In this document: positions 30,740-44,137 of the stretch, one piece after another
How positions within the stretch are numbered: position 1 is the first letter of the stretch
How the letters are laid out: each line of letters opens with the position of its first letter
DNA from: Dactylis glomerata
Taxonomy: Eukaryota > Streptophyta > Magnoliopsida > Poales > Poaceae
Direction of reading: 5' to 3'
DNA length: 64,000 nt
Assembly: GCA_007115705.1 (NCBI GenBank)
Contig: QXEO01000237.1
Span: 4,302,030 to 4,366,029 of the forward strand
Notes under the pieces: generated by a model
Seen by the model: the letters and a program-made list of their open reading frames with translations, nothing else
What the model was told of the DNA's origin: nothing
Database searches by the model: none
Translations under genes and position numbers: made by a program

Positions 30740-32229
30740 TGATACGTCCAATTTGCATCACTATTTTGTATCATAATTTACTGTTATTCATTGATATATT
30801 TCATATTTAGATATGATACTTATGTTATTTCCTTTGTTTTCACATGTTTGATGATCATCAGAGGAGTTGCTGCCGGAGTCAGGATTCTGCTGGAAAAAGG
30901 ACCATCAAGGGACCATATTTTGAAGATCAGGAAAATTCCAGAAAAATACCCAGAAATTATATTTTACCAGAAAACTCACGAAGCCAGAAGGAGGAGTTAA
31001 GAGGAGCCAGGGGGGCCCCACACGCCAGGGTGGCGCGGCCAGCCCCCTGGCCGCGCGGGCCCCACGTGAGGCAACCCTGGCCCACCTCTGGTCTCGCCCT
31101 TTCGCGTACATCATCGTCCCCAAAAACCTAAGTCAGGGGGGGTTGAGAGTTAGACACAGCCGCCTCTGCGGGGCGGAGAACCAGAGAGAGAAAAGCTCTC
31201 TGGCAGAGAGAAATCTGCCGGGGAAATTCCTTCCCGGAGAGGGAAGATCATCGCCATCGTCATCACCATCGCACTGGACTTCATCGGGATCATCATCATC
31301 ATCTCCATTACCAGCACCTTCATCTTCACCATCACCACGCCATCCCGCTGTAACATCTTGAGTTGGATCTTGTTATATTCATAGGGGAAACTTTCCCGGT
31401 GTTGATTACTCTTGTAGTTGATGCTATTGAGTGGAACCATTGAATTAAGGTTTATGTTCAGATTGTTATTTACCATTATTTCACCTCTGATCATGATCCA
31501 TATGATGTCTTGTGAGTAGTTCATTTAGTTCTTGAGGACATGGGAGAAGTCAAGATGTTAGTAGTGAATTATTGTTGAGAAATATTTAATGGTTTGATAT
31601 TGTTGTGGTGCTATTTCACTAGTGGTGTCATGTGAACGTCGACTACATGATACTTCACCATTTATGGGCCTAGTGAGATGCATTGTGTATTTGGTCACCG
31701 ATTGTGGGGTTGCTGGAGTGACAGAAACCTAAACCTCCGTTGGGAAACCATTGCACCAGGGAGCGTAGGATCATAGAGTTTAAGGCTGTGGTTAGATTTA
31801 TCTTAATTACTTTCTTGTATTTGCGGATGCTTGCAAGGGGTATAATCACAAGTGTGTATTTATCCTAGTAAGGGTAGTGCGCTAGCACAGGTTCACCCCC
31901 ATAACACTTATCAAATCAATAAATACTATTGGCTCTATGAAGCGAAAGCTCTTGACAGAAACCTCCCGTGTGTCCTCGAGAACGTTTGGTTATTATAAGA
32001 ACACAACCGGCTTGTCCTTTGCTGAATAAAGGATTGGGCCACTTGCTGCAATTGTTACTACTATCTTTTATTTACTCGTATTACCAAATACTCCTGAAAA
32101 CCTGTTTGCTAGTATTTACAGTGATTCCTTGATCAAAACTGCTCATCAACACCTTCTGCTCCTCGTTGGGTTCGACACTCTTATTTATCGAAAGTACTAC
32201 GATACACCCCCTATACTTGTGGGTCATCA
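30740..32229 (+). repeat. Element E 3' LTR
   Basis: 1490 bp, TGATACGTCCAATTTGCATC to GTGGGTCATCA. Contains a GC palindrome near 31012-31070. Its end (CTATACTTGTGGGTCATCA) is shared with the LTR of element A although the rest differs. It abuts the truncated LTR of the LARD-like element. Confidence 0.88.
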
Positions 32230-32234
32230 TAAAA

Positions 32235-33464
32235 GCGCCGTAAATTACGGTCAACCATGAGATCAGGAATGGGACGGAGAAGTCAGCTGTATCTTTTTCC
32301 TCTCGCATTCCAACAGATCAGTAGTCGAGTGTTGTCTTGCGCGGGCTACTATAGTGCATAGTGGGGGAAATGCGTTTCCTGCCGGGCTGCCTATAGTATA
32401 GGGGGGACAAGCTGGCTAATTGATCTATGATGGATTGTAAGAGTCATCCGGGTCGGTCTACCCATATTGCATAGGAGTGGGCACCGGGGTCCGGGCTGGT
32501 CTACCTATGGGGTCGTCCATAGTGTAAAGGGGAAGGACCAGTGCGCCAATCGGTCTGCATATGTGGTATAGGAAATGGATGGACTTACAAAAGGGTGGGT
32601 CTGCGGGGTCGCGGAGAAGAACGGTGATTGGCTTGGATCACAAGACTGGGCCCCACACAAAGGAAGTGTGGACGAGAATGCAACTCGGATGTGCAGCAAG
32701 GCTTTGATCTCTCATGGGTACAAGTGACCACCTCTGTAGAGTGTAAGAAAGTATCTGGATACTCCCTGTTCCGGGAAGGAGCTGCGAACACGGTAGGAAA
32801 GGAGCCCATCGAAGCTCTAATCAACCTGTGAAGGCTGACGGACGTAGTTATTTTGAATAAAAGCAACCTCTTGAAGAAATGTTTACAAAAACTTGTATTG
32901 CCAAACGACCCTTGGTCTAAGGCTGTACATAGTGCATAAAACACCTTATTCCTTATATGAACTTGCTGGGTAACGCTCGTTACTCACCCCACTCCCTCTT
33001 AACCCTTGCTTAGATTGGAGGCAACACAAGGAGGCAACCTCGAGACACTGAAGATGAAGATGAAGATGAAGCCTTCTACCAATGTCAGAATCATCAATGG
33101 AGTCAACAACTATACCAAGATTGGAGGAAAACTAGAATAGGAATAGAAGGGATCCAACTCCCTAATCCTAGAACCTAAGTACCTAGGGCTAGTTTGTAGT
33201 AAGCCAACTGCATTAGTTGTAGCTTTAGTTTAGTCTTCTAGTTGTTCTTTCTCGTTTGTAATCGCCAGAACTAAACCTCTACCTGTTGAGGAGGTTCTAA
33301 AGATCTTCTGTATGCTGAAAATTGTAATCCTATAGACATACCTTGGACCTGCGATGTTTCTGTTGTACCACTCTGATCGATGTAATACTAGTGAGACGGT
33401 GTTTCATTGGTGTTATGTCAACGACTTGCATACTACACATGCAGTGGTATGCTGGGTCACCACA
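32235..33464 (+). repeat. LARD-like element 5' LTR, 3' remnant only
   Basis: Matches 41461-42684 with scattered changes and a 9-bp GATGAAGAT difference near 33055. Ends CTGGGTCACCACA. The left part is missing at the junction with element E. Confidence 0.9.
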
Positions 33465-36349
33465 GTTGGTATCAGAGCAAACGCTCTGACCCTAGGATTA
33501 AAACCCTTTAATAGGAGACCTGTAGGTTTGGTAGTGACTATAGGAAGCCATCTTACCTAAACCAATTCTTCTTATGACTTGAGATGGATATTCAATAAAA
33601 GAATACTCCTGACACACTTGAGTCAAATTTCTTACCTATTTTCTTAAGTGAAGTTAGACATCTTGTTCCATACCAAGTAGTTATGACATTATTATAACCT
33701 TACACAAAGGATGGAAGTAGATTACAATTGGTATACGATACATGGTAGTCCAAAGAGAGGATACAACCGGAATGGGAACTATCCTATTGGAAGAAGTATA
33801 CCAAGGTTCTTATGTTAAACTTGAGTCCTCCGAAATTGTAGTAGGATGATGATTAAGTGAGGAAGTGAAGCTATATCAGATAGTAGGACCCCAAGGTTAA
33901 GTCATGTATGTGGATACTCAAGAATTCCATATACAAGTAAGAAGTACCCACGGTGTAAAAGCTTGGAGCATGTTAGATTCACTTGAGAATCCCTACATGC
34001 CAGAGTAGAGCTCTACAGTAAACCAACAATTCCTTGCCGAGGAAGAAGATGTTCAATAAGAAAGATGAATGAAGTGTTCCAAACCATGGTAACTAGGTCA
34101 AGTGTACCACAACTATAGTATTTAGCTCGAGGAGATTTAGCAAAGCACAACAGAGAACCCCATGAAAATCATGGAGTTGTGCGAACCATGCTTAGCGAAG
34201 TAGGTGCTTAGAGCAGCTATGCTAGAAGTTTCAAGATGTAACGTGAGGATAGTCTTCAATAGAACGGAAGGTAAGTTATAGAAGGATAGAAAGGCACGTA
34301 TAGGTCAGCTATAAAGACTCACAAACCCATTTTTTTCAAATTATTTGGTTGCAATTGAGCAATTGAAGTAAATATTGAGACAAAGAGTAGTAGTCCACCA
34401 CTATGTGCAATATAGCACGATATAAACCTATATTACTTGGTGCTATAAAGTACACATCTAAGCCTGAATTATAGAGATGTTTTACTCAATGGGCTTATGA
34501 TGATGTATGTTGCCAGTACATTTGGATTTTTCTTGGATTTTTATTGATTGACTAGATCCATACCTGAGGTTTAACTGTGATGTGCAAATGCATGTTGCAT
34601 TATCAAGTTCTTACTTCATGGTATTGATCTAGAGGGTTAAGGGATTCGTGTGAGGACGAGGCGAATTCCTAAGGCAGTCAAGAAAAATTGGAAGAGACCA
34701 CAAGAAGGAAGTCAAACAAGAAGGAAAGGTATGAGAAGACACCTGTAAATGGTGTATTTCTTGCAAGACAAACCCTAGTAGGAGAAAAATTGATTAAGAG
34801 ATACCACAATTAGTATAAAATTTAGTGGAACTCTAAGTTCATAAATACTAAATCCGAACACCAGATTGTGGAGTAGAACCACTAATTAGGTTAGCTACAA
34901 TTGAGTTAGAGGTATTTGAGCTCGTTGTTATGCAGCCTTGGTTATGCTTAGTACATCACGGGTCGATTGAGGTGTTGTAGTACCGATGATCCATTCCGGT
35001 ATTGCCTACTGCTTTACTCAGCCTGGGAGTGGTAACCCCAGTAACCCTCATTGCTAGCGTGACTAAGACACATAACATTTCTGTATAACATTGATCCCTA
35101 GTCCCAAAATCTTGAATTGTAGATTGGTGGTAAGACGTTAGCAATATCTTTTCTTATCTTGGAGTTGTAGCCTTTGTCTACGGACCAAGACTTGTGAGAT
35201 ATTCATAGACTTACATGTTAATAATGATCCATTGAAGCCATCGATTCGTTTATGTCCCCATTAGTTCCTATTTTGAACAATCTATACAATTACCTGTCGT
35301 GGATGTCCTCCGGTACAAGAGAAACTCTGCCAGATTTCTCCCGTGGCTTTGTATGTACCCTACCATTCGAATTAGGATAGAACACGATGGGAAAACCCAA
35401 TTATCATCAACCTTTAGAACCTTTGGGTAAGTTCATACCTCCAAAAGTAGAATAGAAGACCTACCTAAACACATAATCGAAGAATTCATACCAAATACCC
35501 TCAATTGTGTGGGTACACCGCAGACTTCTTAGAGAAACCATTAGAACGATGTCATCATAAGACAGACCAAGACTAACAGTCTAACCATGGAGCCCAAATG
35601 GTTAGAGGACAAGACTCATGGAGAACATTAGAAAAGCCTAAGGGGGAGAGTAGGCTTTGAGTTTGGAGGACTTAGACCAAATTAGTAGGATTAAGAAGAA
35701 AACCTGGATGAAGGAGTATTTTAGAAACCAAAGGTGTGGGAAGTTGGATGAAGTATGTTGGAATTACACTTCCTAAGATTCACCGTAGCTCCATTGGGAG
35801 AGCAGTGAAGGAGTTCGACAATTATGAACCCTGAACTACCGTTAGTATAACCACAGTTGAACTTTTCAAGCATAGAGGACCAAGACCAACCTTATGAAGT
35901 AAACCAAACCCTATGTTGGATAGGCTAAATGAGTCTAATCCATTCCTCAAAAATAAATCTTCAGGTATGCCTATACCTTAAAGGACCTCTTAAGTATTAT
36001 CTTGAGCTCCGTGAAACCTTATTTTATAGACAATAACTAGCCAATTGATAGAAAGTTGATACTCAAGTATAGAAACCTAACCAAAAACAGTTTGTAAAAC
36101 TAAGTAAACTAAGGTGCCGAAGACTATTGGATTCCCCAAGAATGTTGGAACACAACATAGGACTCATTCAAGTAACAATTGTTCAGAGCCAGAGAAAGAG
36201 GATTTAAGAGATACTTTGAACAAAGGATATCATCTATATCCAATTAGTTGGAGAAGTAGTTGCAAGCAAGATGTTATCGACGATAAGCTCAGCCCAAACG
36301 TAAGAGAGTTCGAACTTCGAGGACGAAGTTGATTTTAAGGGGGAGAGTC
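33465..36349 (+). other. Interior of the LARD-like element
   Basis: 2.9 kb of A-rich sequence from the primer site TGGTATCAGAGC to the polypurine tract AAGGGGGAGAG. The longest open frames are about 60-70 codons with no retroviral motif. No coding function can be supported. Confidence 0.7.
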
Positions 36350-37484
36350 TGTAACATCCCAGGATGTGAGGCTAGAAATAGAGAGAACACAGAAGTGTGC
36401 ATTGCATTCATGCATAGAAAATCCGGGAAATTTTCACGCTTTTAAATAAAACTTGTCAAAGTGATTGAAGCTTCTCTTGAGTTGATGGAATTGAAGTAGC
36501 TCATTGACTAAAGTGCGATAAACTTCAACATGACCTTTGTTAACAACCTTGTTTTGGGTAGAGATAATAACAACAATCAAAGGAGATGAATGTGAGGCAG
36601 GATTAATATGTTAACACATCATTTTAGGACCTTATAACCAATTCTACCATGGTATTTCTTAAAACTAAATCATTGAAGTCATTCCTAGCTTAAAGGAAGA
36701 CAACACAAGTCTTACCTTGACTCTTAATCTACTTTGTTTTCATATCTTGATTAACATAATCTTTCCCATCTAAGTCTATTTAGCTCCAGAACAAGGAGAG
36801 AGTCTATATCAAATCCAATATCATTCCTATCTCTTGAGATAGAACCATAGGGTATACTTCAGAAGCTTCAGAAGAGGGAAAGATTAACCTAGTACCAAGA
36901 TGGTTAGAGGAGTTTACAATAGAGTTTAACTACTTAACTAATTAGCCAGTACTTCTGGATATAATTTAATTCACTCTTAAACTTGTTACCAAAAATTGGT
37001 AAACCACCAGGTCTAAAGTGCATAAAAGCCACACATTCTTATTTAAATCATAACTTATTAATTATATGAGATATAACAAAACCAAACTCATTTACATTCC
37101 ATTAAATAGTTCAAACTATTTGAATAAAAATAACTATGATCATTTTGAAACTCTTATGATTATGCCTTGGTGAAATCAAATCAAATCACTTAAAATTTGA
37201 ACATGACCATTGCTAACCTTGGATATTTTGAGCACAACTTATAATAGGAACAAATAAGATATGACAATGTGCATAATTCAAAATAACAGGATCATTTGAA
37301 ATATGAACTTTGGAAGTTAAACTTTTAAACAATTAATACAACATCAATGATAACAATTCATTTATGAATTATAAATATGTATAAGAATATGAATTGATTC
37401 AGCCACAAGTCCATTTAGTGCCAAATGCCACTTGGCTATTCAAAATAAAGATTACTAGAGGATAATCATCATGCCACCTAGGAT

Positions 37485-37662
37485 AGTTATCCACTTCAAA
37501 CTATCTTTCTATACTTGAACCCCAAGTTATCCACTTGAAAATATCTTCCTTTACTTGAACCCCAAGTAATGCATTTCAAAATATCTTCTTTTACTTGGAC
37601 CCCAAGTAATGTTCATAGTTATCCACATGAAAATATCTTCTTTTACTTGAACCCCAAGTAAT
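37485..37662. repeat. Four ~42-bp tandem-like repeats in the LARD LTR
   Basis: Four imperfect units of ATCCACTTGAAAATATCTTC followed by a TTTACTTGAACCCCAAGT-like half, starting near 37485, 37527, 37568 and 37616. A CACCAC/CAGCAAC-rich microsatellite follows at about 37858-37925. Confidence 0.8.
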
Positions 37663-39175
37663 TCTCATGCATGAGAGCTTGACAACAAGTAGCTTACTCA
37701 CCAAATGAAAACAAGAGTCACCACTTGAGGTGTCAACTTGTGGAGGACCTCAAAATGCTATAAAAGGGACCCCATGGCATCCATTTGACACCATAGACTC
37801 ATGGTATGAGATGACCAACGAATTTGGAGCACTTCATACATTAGATAGGATCATGAAACACCACCATCACAGCAACATCACCACAGCAACACCACCATCA
37901 CACCAGCAACACCACCACACAATCCACCCTGCTCATGAGTTGAGCAACAGGGCAGGATTCACCACCACCAGCACAACCACAAGAACCCAACTAGCAAGAC
38001 TAAGCCCAAATGGTTACTTAGTTCAATTAGGAACTAGGTCAAGCGGCTAGGAGGTGCAGGCATGCCACAAAACGCAGGTTTATCAGAATTCCCGAAGACC
38101 AAGCTTCACAAGACCACCAGGTTGGTCTAGGATGAGAGGAGAGGAGTGTACTTAGAGGGAAAAGGGAAGAACTCACCATTAGCAGGAGAAATATACCTTT
38201 GATCTGAAATCATAAATGGCTAGGCCTAGGAATCATTGGATACCTATTCTACCTATTTAAATTCCAACTTATGCATCACCGTGTGATCATAAGCAAAACT
38301 CTAGAATCATATCTTGCCTCCAAATCAAAGAATTATATCAATTCTTCTAAGTCCAATTCATATCCATCAGTTGGAAATCATATCACATACATTTAAATGA
38401 TCATATGAGCACCAAAAACAAACAAGTAAATTTACTAGGAAGCAAATCAGACCCACAAAATATAAAGTAGCTACTTATATCATGCATATGTCTGTAGTAA
38501 GAAATCACTAGTCATTTTGAAATGGTCCATAGGACATTTCCAAGCCAATAGGAAAAATATGATTAACATAAAATCATGTTAGAGGGACCTATCTCTGCAT
38601 AGTAAGTCAAACATGAGATATAATATTTAATAGTAACTATTTGACCCCAAAATGCAAATTCCTACATCTTATTATGGAACTCAACCAAACCTTCACAAAA
38701 TACTTTAAACACTCTTATGGTAATATTTGAAACTATTCCTATATAGAGGCTAAGTAAAACCCTAGAATCAAATAAATAATTTTATGTGCTTATGCACATA
38801 ATTACTCTTTATTGTATACTTAAATAAACTTGCCATCATATATTTGCTCCAGTAGAGTTTCTAAAATAAAACCTGCAAAACAAATTATCAAAATCTAATT
38901 AGAATCTAAAATAGAAAACAGAAGAAAAAGAAAAAGACTTGAAACAGGAAAAAATAGAGGGAGCTTACCTGGCTGAAGCCCACTTGGCCGGCCCAGCTAG
39001 CCAGCCCATCCGGGGCCTGGCCTGGATACCGGTTCGGTCTTTGACCGACAGGCGGGACCCACCGACGGAGGAAAAGATCATCATCTTCCTCGCGCTGGGA
39101 AGCAGCTGCATGGCCGCGCCGATGCCGTTCCTCATCGCCACTGCACCAAGATGGATGCCGCCGCCCTCCGTCGCC

Positions 39176-39183
39176 TATAAAAG
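39176..39183 (+). promoter_or_regulatory. TATA box of the LARD-like LTR
   Basis: TATAAAAG in CGCCTATAAAAGGTGCACC, in the GC-rich core, followed by CT-rich leader sequence. It is the best promoter candidate in the long LTR. Confidence 0.55.
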
Positions 39184-42100
39184 GTGCACCGCCGCTGCGG
39201 AAACCCTAGGAACCCGCTTCCTTTCTCTCTCTCACTCTCGCCCCACTTCTCTGGCGGGTCTCTGAAACCCTAGCTCCGGTTGCACTCTCTCACCGACGAT
39301 GGAGACCATCCGAAGCCTCGCCGTGTGTCCCCAGAACTCCGCCTCGATGAATGGAGCATCCTGACCAACGGAATCGGATCAATCTGTACTCGATGGCCGA
39401 CGACGAGCCTCTTCCTTTCTCAGATGGCCAGAGCTTGCCGTCAAGCTCATCGCCGATTCTGACCACCCCAACCTTCTCGAGCTCCTCTACATGTTCCTGG
39501 TGAGCTTGTCGATCTCCTGAGCCCCTCTGCCATCTCCCTCGTGCTCTGGTGGTGTGGCCCGTAGTAGACCATTGCCGTCCACCGCTCGGGCACGTCGCCG
39601 GAGTTACTCTGGTGACCAATAGGTCAGAGCACCACCACTAGTTAGTCTGCAGTAGTTCCCTGAGTCGTATGCAAGCTTCGAAGAGCCCCTGGAGTCCCAG
39701 TAGCGCCGCCGCCATCGCCTCCCAGCTCGCCGGCGGTGAGTCCCTGAACCGGTCAACTGGTTTGACCAGTCAACTGCCAACGTGGCAGATAACATGGCCC
39801 TACCCCACCTGTCTGTCTCTGCGGGTAGATACCCCCTCGGTTAGAAAAGTTATTCTCTGTTAAATTCAAATTCCAGAAAATTGCTGAAACTTTGCAAATT
39901 CATATCTAATTCATTTTAAATCAGAAAAATACAAATGATATATCAAAATGATCCTAAAAGTATTATCTATCTGTTTAAGTTATAATCTTGCATGCTTGTG
40001 TAAAATAATTTTGCACTAAATCTGAAAACTTGTTTAAGTAGTATTTGAATTTTGAATTCAAATCCAATTATAATAATTCAAACCAAGTTTTCAAATACCA
40101 AATAAAAATTTGACTACTTCAATATTGTTATTTCAGTTAATATTTTGTTATTACTAAATATTAATCCTAAAACTTTACTATTAGGATTTTAATTTCTAAA
40201 ATGATTTTTCTAAAACAAATTTAATGTAGTAAAATTTGGGAAAAATCATAAACTTGTATCAGAATTATTTCTTAACTCTAATATTGTTATTTCAACTACT
40301 GTTTTAGTAAAAGTTAAATTTAAAACTTCTAGGTCAATTTTAAATCATTAAAATTTGACTTAAATCCTAAAACTATTTTCTTAAATGATAAGAAATTAGG
40401 ATAACTCTTAAATAAGCATCAACTTAAGTTTAGACTCTATTTTCAACTATAGTCTATTGATTAACAATTGTTTCATAACTGCTAACTCAATTTTAAGAAT
40501 CATTTAAAATTGTGATTCAAACCCTACTAGCTAATAATAAAGGAACTTGTGTTTTATTAATCACTTCAACCTTCTCATAAAGTAAATGACCACTAAAAGG
40601 TAATTTTATACTAAATGTCCATTATGAGCTATGTTCTTCAAAAGTTATTCTTTTAAGAACATATCAAGTAAGCATTTCACCAAACCATAAGCTTTATGAT
40701 AACAATTGCCTGGTTAGATTAAGATTGTTGTCAACCCTAGAACTACTTAGATATTACTATGTGCATACTTTACTCTGACTTTACATATCCATGATTAACC
40801 AAGTGCTTGCTAATTATAAGATACAACTTAAAAGTGTTACTTTCATGTCTTCACCATTAACAATCATTCTCTTGTAGCAAGGAATGCTTATAAAACCCTA
40901 AAACAATAGCTCTTGTTAAAGTCTTATTCTTTTAATAGCACCTAGTAGTGATCTAACGTAAAATGCTTAACAACCATGCTATGGTGTGATTTAAAAGTGC
41001 AACACATCATAAATAAATCACCATAACTCAATGATAACAAATCATCGGGGTTAGGTTACGCTTAGAGTGTTGCATATCATATCTGATGCATATCATGCTG
41101 CAGATTTCTAACATCATCCCTACCGGATGATGATTGCTATTTCAGAATTGGGATTTCTATCATATCGAAGACCCTGACTCGCATAATCTTGCAGTCAGAA
41201 AGGCAAGTTCACTCTTGCTCATCTCTCTTGATTACTTTTAGCAAATTACTTGCAAATATACCGGTGGTATGATTATTACTGCATTGAAAAGCAAAAGGTT
41301 CTCTTTTCATAATTAATATGATTAGCTGGTTATCGACCCGAGTGGTGGTAACCTAGGATGGCTGGCAAATGGAACCATGGTATGATTGCTGTGGTGGAGG
41401 TTCCATTTGTTTGGGAAAGTGAACCCTAGGACTTAATAACAAATGTCGCCAGTGATTCTAGCGCCATAAATTACGGTCAACCATGAGATCTAGAATGGGA
41501 CGGAGAAGTCAGCTGTATCTTTTTCCTCTCACATGCCAACGGATCAGTAGTCAAGTGTTGTCTTGCGCGGGCTACTATAGTGCATAGTGGGGGAAATGCG
41601 TTTCCTGCTGGGCTGCCTATAGTATAGGGGGGACAAGCTGGCTAATTGATCTATGATGGATTGTAAGAGTCATCCGGGTCGGTCTACCCATATTGCATAG
41701 GAGCGGGCACCGGGGTCCGGGCTGGTCTACCTATGGGGTCGTCCATAGTGTAAAGGGGAAGGACCAGTGCGCCAATCGGTCTGCATATGTGGTATAGGAA
41801 ATGGATGGACTTACAAAAGGGTGGGTCTGCGGGGTCACGGAGAAGAATGGTGATTGGCTTGGATCACAAGACTGGGCCCCACACAAAGGAAGTGTGGACG
41901 AGCATGCAACTCGGATGTGCAGCAAGGCTTTGATCTCTCATGAGTACAAGTGACCACCTCTGCAGAGTGTAAGAAAGTATCTGGATACTCCCTGTTCCGG
42001 GAAGGAGCTGCGACCGCGGCAGGAAAGGAGCCCATCGAAGCTCTAATCAACCTGTGAAGGCTGACGGACATAGTTCTTTTGAATAAAAGCAACCTCTTGA

Positions 42101-42688
42101 AGAAATGTTTACAAAAACTTGCATTGCCAAACGACCCTTGGTCTAAGGCTGTACATAGTGCATAAAACACCTTATTCCTTATATGAACTTGCTGGGTAAC
42201 GCTCGTTACTCACCCCACTCCCTCTTAACCCTTGCTTAGATTGGAGGCAACACAAGGAGGCAACCTCGAGACACTGAAGATGAAGATGAAGCCTTCTACC
42301 AATGTCAGAATCATCAATGGAGTCAACAACTATACCAAGATTGGAGGAAAACTAGAATAGGAATAGAAGGGATCCAACTCCCTAATCCTAGAACCTAAGT
42401 AGCTAGGGCTAGTCTGTAGTAAGCCAACTGCATTAGTTGTAGCTTTAGTTTAGTCTTCTAGTTGTTCTTTCTCGTTTGTAATCGCCAGAACTAAACCTCT
42501 ACCTGTTGAGGAGGTTCTAAAGATCTTCTGTATGCTGAAAATTGTAATCCTATAGACATACCGTGGACTTGCGATGTTTCTGTTGTACCACTCTGATCGA
42601 TGTAATACTAGTGAGACGGTGTTTCATTGGTGTTATGTCAACGACTTGCATACTACACATGCAGTGGTATGCTGGGTCACCACAGCGG

Positions 42689-43955
42689 CCACACCATAGG
42701 GCGGTGCGGCCTAGGGCTGGCCTGCGTCCCCTAGTGGTTTGGGCCCCCTGGTCCACCTCTGACGCTGCCCCTTCGCCTATAAAGACCCCCCGACGGGAAA
42801 AACCTAAAGACCCGATCACTTTTCCAGAACACATCGTGATCCGCCGCCGCCATCGACCCGAAGATCGGGAGGGTCCAGAAGCTCTTCCTGGCACCCTGCC
42901 AGAGAGGGGAATCACCACCGGAGGTCTTCTTCATCGCCATGCTTGCCTCCAGGGTGATGAGTGAGTAGTCCACCTTGGACTATGGGTCCATAGTAGTAGC
43001 TAGATGGTTGTCTTCTCCACCATGTGCTTCATATTTAGATCTCGTGAGCTGCCTTACATGATCAAGATCACCGTTATGTAATTCTACATGTTGTGCTTGT
43101 TGGGATCCGATGAATATTGGTGTTATGATTGAGTTGATGTACTGAATATTATCTTATGTTATCTCTATGTTGTTTATGATCTTGCATGCTCTCCGTTGTT
43201 AGTAGCTATCTTGGCCGAGTAGTTGCTCGAGGGCATATGCTTTGTTTACATTACACACTTTGCATAATGCAATTATCTGTTGTTCGCAACTTAATACTTG
43301 TGGAGTTCTCGGATTGATTTTCCACAAGTGGATTATTAGTCATAGATGCAGTTGGATGGAGGCCTATGTATCTTGTTGTAATGCCCAGAGTAAATCTCAT
43401 AGTGATCCTCTCATCATACGCACGTTGTCTTTATTCTATCAATTGCCCAACTGTAATTTGTTTACCCAGCATGTGTTATTTTATCTTATGGAGAGACACC
43501 ACTAGTGAACTGTGGACCCTGTTCCTATTTCCTTTATATTGCTATCACCTGTTTACTTTACTCGCACTGTTTACTTTACTCGCATATTTCTATTGCTTTC
43601 CACTCGATACGCTCATACCCTTTGTTTCAAGCAAACCAGTGAGATTGACAACCTCATCGTAAGTTAGGAACAAAGTATTTGGTTGTGTTGTGTGCAGGTT
43701 CCACGTTGCCGCTCGCAAAGCAAAGCTTGGACGAGGCGCCCTATAAATTGTCTAAAGCTGTCGCGAAGCTAGCGGGCATCACCTTCAGTCGTATTTCGTC
43801 CTGCTACTGGATTGATAACCTTGGTTTCTTACTGAGGGAAAAACTTGCTGCTATATTCATCACACCTTGCTCTTGGGGTTTCCAACTGGCCGGTCATTTA
43901 CTTCATTAATTACACACCAACAAGTTCTCTGGCACTATTCATCACCGCGCCATCA
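42689..43955 (+). repeat. Element C 5' LTR, left end missing
   Basis: Matches 47942-49338, but a stretch of about 130 bp (equivalent to about 48478-48610) is absent near 43228. TATAAAG lies at 42778-42784. It ends with CGCGCCATCA, then an 11-base spacer and the primer-binding site. Confidence 0.88.
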
Positions 43956-43966
43956 ACAAGTTTTTC

Positions 43967-43985
43967 TGGCGTCGTTGCTGGGGAG
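43967..43985 (+). other. Element C primer-binding site (tRNA-Asp type)
   Basis: TGGCGTCGTTGCTGGGGAG, close to TGGCGCCGTTGCCGGGGA, the complement of the plant tRNA-Asp 3' end. It is 11 bases from the LTR end. Confidence 0.75.
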
Positions 43986-44137
43986 GAAAGAAGACTTCTA
44001 CAAGGGGAGTTTCGCACGCACATCCTTTACTTTGTTTTAAGTTTTGCTTTTACTTTATTTTTACTTGCATCGTTTTATCAAAAACACAAAAAAAATTAGT
44101 ATCCTTTATAGTTGTTATTTCTTTACTTTAGTTCATT

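Larger units (their letters stand above)
27599..32229 (+). mobile_element. Element E: 3' half of an Athila-type Ty3/Gypsy retrotransposon
   Basis: Starts abruptly inside integrase next to element D and continues with the integrase C-terminus, a palindrome plus TATA-like box, a third-ORF remnant, 3' non-coding DNA, polypurine tract (30727-30739, AAGCTTGGGGGGG) and a complete 3' LTR (30740-32229). No 5' LTR, gag or RT is present in the window. The left break was probably made by element D or a deletion. It is the only Athila-type copy here with pol sequence and so shows what A, B and C lack. Confidence 0.88.
32235..42684 (+). mobile_element. LARD-like non-autonomous element with very long LTRs
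   Basis: A 1.23-kb sequence at 32235-33464 recurs at 41461-42684. The first copy is followed two bases later by TGGTATCAGAGC (33467-33478), the initiator tRNA-Met primer site, and the second is preceded by a polypurine tract (about 36336-36347, AAGGGGGAGAG) and TGTAACATCCC at 36350. So the interior is only about 2.9 kb and the 3' LTR about 6.3 kb, while the 5' LTR has lost its first ~5.1 kb. No gag or pol domain is readable in any frame. This fits a large retrotransposon derivative (LARD) from a Gypsy family with TGTAACA LTRs. A nested insertion inside the long LTR cannot be excluded. Confidence 0.75.
36350..42684 (+). repeat. LARD-like element 3' LTR (about 6.3 kb)
   Basis: Runs from TGTAACATCCCAGGATG after the polypurine tract to CTGGGTCACCACA. 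A GC-rich core at about 38,990-39,800 carries TATAAAAG at 39176-39183 and an AAACCCTAG leader, so U3 is about 2.8 kb and R-U5 about 3.5 kb. The flanks of this core are very AT-rich. Only its last 1.2 kb can be verified against the other LTR. Confidence 0.7.

Noticed and set aside
32505..32944. Minus-strand frames in the LARD LTR, repeated at 41731-42170
   Set aside because: They recur only because the LTR is duplicated; no domain and frames differ in length between copies.
33467..33478. TGGTATCAGAGC as part of a tRNA gene
   Set aside because: Only the 12-base primer-binding complement is present directly after an LTR; no cloverleaf surrounds it.
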